This document shows, piece by piece, positions 61,209-64,000 of a stretch of 64,000 nucleotides of DNA. Each line of letters begins with the position of its first letter. Position 1 is the first letter of the stretch. The notes beneath the pieces were generated by a model. It saw nothing but the letters and a program-made list of their open reading frames with translations, was not told the origin of the DNA and made no database searches. The position numbers were made by a program, and so were the translations under genes. The stretch is from Pseudomonas sp. MRSN 12121 (lineage in GTDB: Bacteria > Pseudomonadota > Gammaproteobacteria > Pseudomonadales > Pseudomonadaceae), in NCBI RefSeq assembly GCF_000931465.1, contig NZ_CP010892.1, forward strand, positions 4,177,388-4,241,387, read 5' to 3'.

Positions 61209-63373
61209 TGCTCGTCCTCCTTGCGCAGCGCCTGCTGCAACGCCCACAGCCGTGCATAGCAACCGCCTTGCGCGAGCAATTGCGAGTGGCTGCCCGATTC
61301 GCTGATACGTCCCTGCTCCAGGGCAATGATGCGCTGGCAATGCCGCACCGCCGACAGCCGATGGGCGATAACGATCACCGTGCGTCCTTCGGCGATGCGC
61401 GCCATGTTGTCCTGGATCAGCGCCTGGGACTCGTCGTCCAGGGCGCTGGTGGCCTCGTCGAAGATCAGGATCCGCGGGTCGCCCATCAGCGCCCGGGCGA
61501 TCGCGATGCGTTGCCGCTGGCCGCCGGACAGCGAACTGCCGGCTTCGGCCAGCACCGTGTCGTAGCCACGCGGCAGGCGCAGGATGAAATCGTGGGCGCC
61601 GGCCAGGCGCGCGGCGGCGATCACGTTTTCCAGGGACGCGGTCGGCTGGCGCAGGGCGATGTTGTGCCGCACGCTGCGGTTGAACAGGTAGTTCTCTTGC
61701 AGCACCACGCCGATCTGGCTGCGCAGCCAGGCCGGCGGCAGCTGCTGCAGGGGCATGCCATCGATCAGGATGCGCCCGGCATCGGGGGTGTAGAGTTTTT
61801 GCAGCAAGCGGGTCAGCGTGCTCTTGCCGGACCCGGACGGCCCGACGATGCCCAGGGTCTGCCCGGCGGCGATATGCAGGTCCAGGCCGCGCAGGACCAG
61901 CTCGAGTTCGGGGCGGTAACGGAACGCGACCTGCTCGACGCGCACCTCGCCGCGCAGTGCCTGGGCCGGCGACCGATCGTCCGCAGCCTGCTCGACCGGC
62001 AGGTTGAGCATGTCGCCCAGCTTGTCCACCGACACCCGTACCCGCACGAACTGCTGCCAGACCTCGATCAGCTTGGCCACCGGCTGGCTGACGTGGGACA
62101 GCATCATGTTGAAGGCGATCAGTTGGCCGATGGTCATCTGCAGCTCGATCACCTTGCTCGCGCCCCAGCAGATCACCACCACCGCCGTGACTTTCTGCAG
62201 CAGCATCACCCATTGGCTGATGGCGCTGCCCAGGGTCTGGCTGGCGAAACCGGCCTCGACCATCTCCGCCGTCTGCGCCTCCCAGCGCCGCTGCATGCGC
62301 GGCTCCACGGCCAGGCTCTTGATGGTTTCGGTGCTGCTCACGGTTTCGTTGAGGAACGCGGTGTTGCGCGCGGCACTGTAGAACTGGCGCTCGATGCGTC
62401 GCTCCAGCGGGCCGCTGCTGGCCCAGGCCAGCAAGGCGTACAGCGGCAGGGTCAGCAGCACCAACAGCGTCAGCGGCCAGGAGATCCAGGCCATCACGGC
62501 AAAGAACACCAGGGTGAAGGCCACGTCGACACACAGGGTCAGCAGCGAGCCGGTGAGGAATTCGCGGATGCTGTCCAGCTCCTGCACCCGGGTGATGATC
62601 GCGCCCACCTGGCGCTGCTTGAAGTACAGCAACGGCAAGCCAAGCAGATGACGGAACAGCTTGACCCCCAAGCCGACATCGATGCGATTGGCGGTATGCG
62701 CCGCGAGGTATTCGCGCAGGCCCTTGAGCAACACCTCGAACAGGCCGACGGCGACCAGGGTCATCACCAGGACATCCAGGGTCGACAGCGCCCGATGCAC
62801 CATGACCTTATCCATCACTGCCTGGAAGAACAGCGGGGTCGCCAGGGCCAGGACCTGCAACAGCAACGAGCACAGCAGCACCTCGCCGAGGATGCGCCGA
62901 TGCCGCAACAGCTCCGGCACGAACCACGACAGGTCGAAACGCAGGCCACCCTGGCGCAGGCGGATCACCTCCCCGGACCACTGCTCGGCCAGTTGCGCGC
63001 GATCGAGCACTTCAGGGCTGTGCACGGCAGGTCGTTGCACCAGCGCCTGGGCGTCGGACAGCCGGGCCAGCAGGAGAAAGGCGCCGCTGCGGTCGCGCCA
63101 GACCAGGGGCAGCATCTTCGGTGTCAGCCGGGCCAGGGCCAGGCGTTCACAGCGCAGGTCGGCATCGGCGGCCTGGGCGTAAGCCTTAACTGCCCGGCGC
63201 AAGTCGCGCTCGTCGCCGGGGTCCGCGGCATCCGGGGCGCGCTCTCGGGTCAGTTGCAGCAATAGTTGGCAACAGGCCAGCGCGGAGTGAATCGCCGCCG
63301 TGGCCGACAGCGGCGCCATGGCGGGACACTCGGTCGGGGCTGGCCGCGAGGGTATTGCGGGAATGACTGACAT
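61205..63373 (-). CDS. fitA: Type I secretion ABC transporter FitA
   Basis: A 722-residue HlyB-type ABC exporter, first gene of the toxin/export operon. It has a degenerate C39-like N-terminus without peptidase residues, a membrane domain (LLLQVLALATPLFFQAVMDKVMV and further helices), and a complete ATPase: Walker A GPSGSGKST near 514-522, signature LSGGQRQR, Walker B ILIFDEATSALD and the H-loop IAHRLSAV. ATG 63373 fits (MSVIPAIPSRPAPTE). It is similar to but clearly distinct from FitC. A putative Fur-box-like sequence lies about 80 bp upstream. Confidence 0.92.
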   Translation of the reverse strand: MSVIPAIPSRPAPTECPAMAPLSATAAIHSALACCQLLLQLTRERAPDAADPGDERDLRRAVKAYAQAADADLRCERLALARLTPKMLPLVWRDRSGAFLLLARLSDAQALVQRPAVHSPEVLDRAQLAEQWSGEVIRLRQGGLRFDLSWFVPELLRHRRILGEVLLCSLLLQVLALATPLFFQAVMDKVMVHRALSTLDVLVMTLVAVGLFEVLLKGLREYLAAHTANRIDVGLGVKLFRHLLGLPLLYFKQRQVGAIITRVQELDSIREFLTGSLLTLCVDVAFTLVFFAVMAWISWPLTLLVLLTLPLYALLAWASSGPLERRIERQFYSAARNTAFLNETVSSTETIKSLAVEPRMQRRWEAQTAEMVEAGFASQTLGSAISQWVMLLQKVTAVVVICWGASKVIELQMTIGQLIAFNMMLSHVSQPVAKLIEVWQQFVRVRVSVDKLGDMLNLPVEQAADDRSPAQALRGEVRVEQVAFRYRPELELVLRGLDLHIAAGQTLGIVGPSGSGKSTLTRLLQKLYTPDAGRILIDGMPLQQLPPAWLRSQIGVVLQENYLFNRSVRHNIALRQPTASLENVIAAARLAGAHDFILRLPRGYDTVLAEAGSSLSGGQRQRIAIARALMGDPRILIFDEATSALDDESQALIQDNMARIAEGRTVIVIAHRLSAVRHCQRIIALEQGRISESGSHSQLLAQGGCYARLWALQQALRKEDEQ

Positions 63374-63449
63374 AGACCGCTCGTTTCAGGACCCTCGCTG
63401 CAAGAACCAGGGCGCGTGGAGACACGAGGCCAGTCTGCGACAGCCGTAC

Positions 63450-63468
63450 GGGAATGATAATCAGCCGC
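63450..63468. promoter_or_regulatory. Fur-box-like sequence upstream of fitA
   Basis: The centre AATGATAATCA matches 11 consecutive bases of the 19-bp Fur consensus. By eye about 13 of 19 positions agree in total. It lies 77-95 bp before the fitA start, a reasonable distance for a repressor of the toxin operon. This is a sequence match only. Confidence 0.35.
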
Positions 63469-63534
63469 AGTATTGAAAGCTTTTAAGCAAAACTTAATCA
63501 GTCACTCTTGCCGCCCAGCGGCCATACGCCAGGC

Positions 63535-63566
63535 AAAAAAAAGCCGGACTCGCGTCCGGCTTTTTT
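63535..63566 (-). terminator. Bidirectional terminator between the CorC-type gene and the fit operon
   Basis: GCCGGAC (63543-63549) pairs with GTCCGGC (63554-63560) around a TCGC loop, with an A-run before and a T-run after. It lies 16 bp past the stop of the minus-strand CBS protein gene and insulates the downstream fitA promoter from read-through. Confidence 0.88.
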
Positions 63567-63581
63567 CCCTTGTCTGCTGCG

Positions 63582-64000
63582 TCAGTCGGCGTCCAGCCGT
63601 TGTAGCAGCACGCGTGTCACCCGGCGCTCTTCCACCGTCAGCACTTTCAGGCTCCAGCCTTCCCAGACCAGTTGGTCGCCGATCACCGGCAAGCGGTCCA
63701 GCAGGCTCATCACCAGCCCGGCGAGGGTCTGGTAATCGTCGCTCGGCTCGGCGTGGAAGCCGGTGCGCTGGCGGATCTGCGTCAGGTTCAGGGCGCCGCT
63801 GACGGTGAAACCGCCCTGCTCTTCGACAATGTCAGGACCTTCGATTTCGCTGGCGTCGGGCAGCTCGCCGGCGATCGATTCGAGGATGTCGGTCATCGTC
63901 AGCACGCCGACGAAGTCGCCGAATTCGTTGATCACGAAGGCGATGTGGGTCGAGGCCTGGCGCATCTGCTCCAGGGCGTTGAGGATCGAGAAGCTGTCCA
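63582..64000 (-). CDS. CBS/CorC-HlyC-domain membrane protein, C-terminal part
   Basis: The gene enters from the right edge; only the last 138 or so residues are visible. They comprise the end of a CBS domain (HIAFVINEFGDFVGVLTMTDILESIAGELPD) and the complete CorC/HlyC transporter-associated domain (FTVSGALNLTQIRQRTGF ... TLAGLVMSLLDRLPVIGDQLVWEGWSLKVLTVEERRV). Family members are integral membrane proteins linked to magnesium or cobalt handling, often annotated as hemolysin-family or TerC-type. The membrane domain lies outside the window, so the subfamily cannot be told. Confidence 0.88.
   Translation of the reverse strand, partial: DSFSILNALEQMRQASTHIAFVINEFGDFVGVLTMTDILESIAGELPDASEIEGPDIVEEQGGFTVSGALNLTQIRQRTGFHAEPSDDYQTLAGLVMSLLDRLPVIGDQLVWEGWSLKVLTVEERRVTRVLLQRLDAD

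Noticed and set aside
61076..63265. Long plus-strand frame antisense to fitA/fitB
   Set aside because: Shadow of the ABC transporter gene; no domain pattern, low-complexity composition.

Overview
The window is high-GC chromosomal DNA from a plant-associated Pseudomonas of the P. fluorescens complex. Three things point there: the gacA-uvrC-pgsA-tRNA-Gly neighbourhood, two families of Pseudomonas-type REP palindromes, and a complete fit (fluorescens insecticidal toxin) locus, which is known from the P. protegens / P. chlororaphis lineages. The closeness of gacA to fit (about 35 kb) suggests a P. chlororaphis-like arrangement more than the P. protegens one. That is an inference from memory, not a database result.

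Layout. 1-2261: start of a MexEF-like RND efflux operon (minus strand) behind a promoter with a MerR-type 19-bp spacer. 2643-7300: tRNA-Gly, pgsA, uvrC and gacA on the minus strand, interrupted between uvrC and pgsA by a plus-strand island. The island holds a broken PAAR-type (type VI secretion) effector remnant and a small membrane protein, a candidate immunity protein. 7446-8123: a divergent pair of small phage-type DNA-binding proteins with palindromic operators. 8143-9344: GNAT acetyltransferase and nitrilase-family hydrolase. 9503-11074: two tandem aromatic-rich leader peptides, an attenuator hairpin and a class I DAHP synthase. 11358-17316: parvulin and a YejABEF/Npp-type peptide ABC importer. 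17500-23437: the 3-hydroxybutyrate locus (sigma-54 activator HbcR, GntP permease, BdhA, acetoacetyl-CoA synthetase), with an evident sigma-54 promoter and three UAS-like palindromes. 23641-26506: hybrid sensor kinase and a second parvulin. 26859-30510 (minus): sugar kinase, PLP amino-acid deaminase, IclR regulator and RidA, possibly for D-glucosaminate catabolism. 31412-34807: methyltransferase, acyl-CoA thioesterase and FMN/Fe-S glutamate synthase-like protein. 34958-41263: orphan fimbrial adhesin, AraC regulator with divergent bile-acid-symporter-like permease, a large pentapeptide-like membrane protein and a diguanylate cyclase.

41355-63373 is the fit cluster. fitH and fitG (response regulator, LysR activator) are on the plus strand. 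fitF (hybrid kinase), fitE (outer-membrane channel), fitD (about 3,000-residue Mcf-type toxin), fitC, fitB and fitA (type I exporter) are on the minus strand. FitD shows a Cys-His-Asp arrangement typical of C58/YopT-like proteases, followed by a glycine-rich hydrophobic pore-forming segment. The window closes with the C-terminus of a CBS/CorC-type membrane protein.

How the genes work together: FitF, FitH and FitG control a toxin exported by FitABC-FitE, while GacA in the same window is the global regulator of secondary metabolism and antagonism. Much of the rest is metabolic or transport modules in short operons whose ends are often marked by REP elements.
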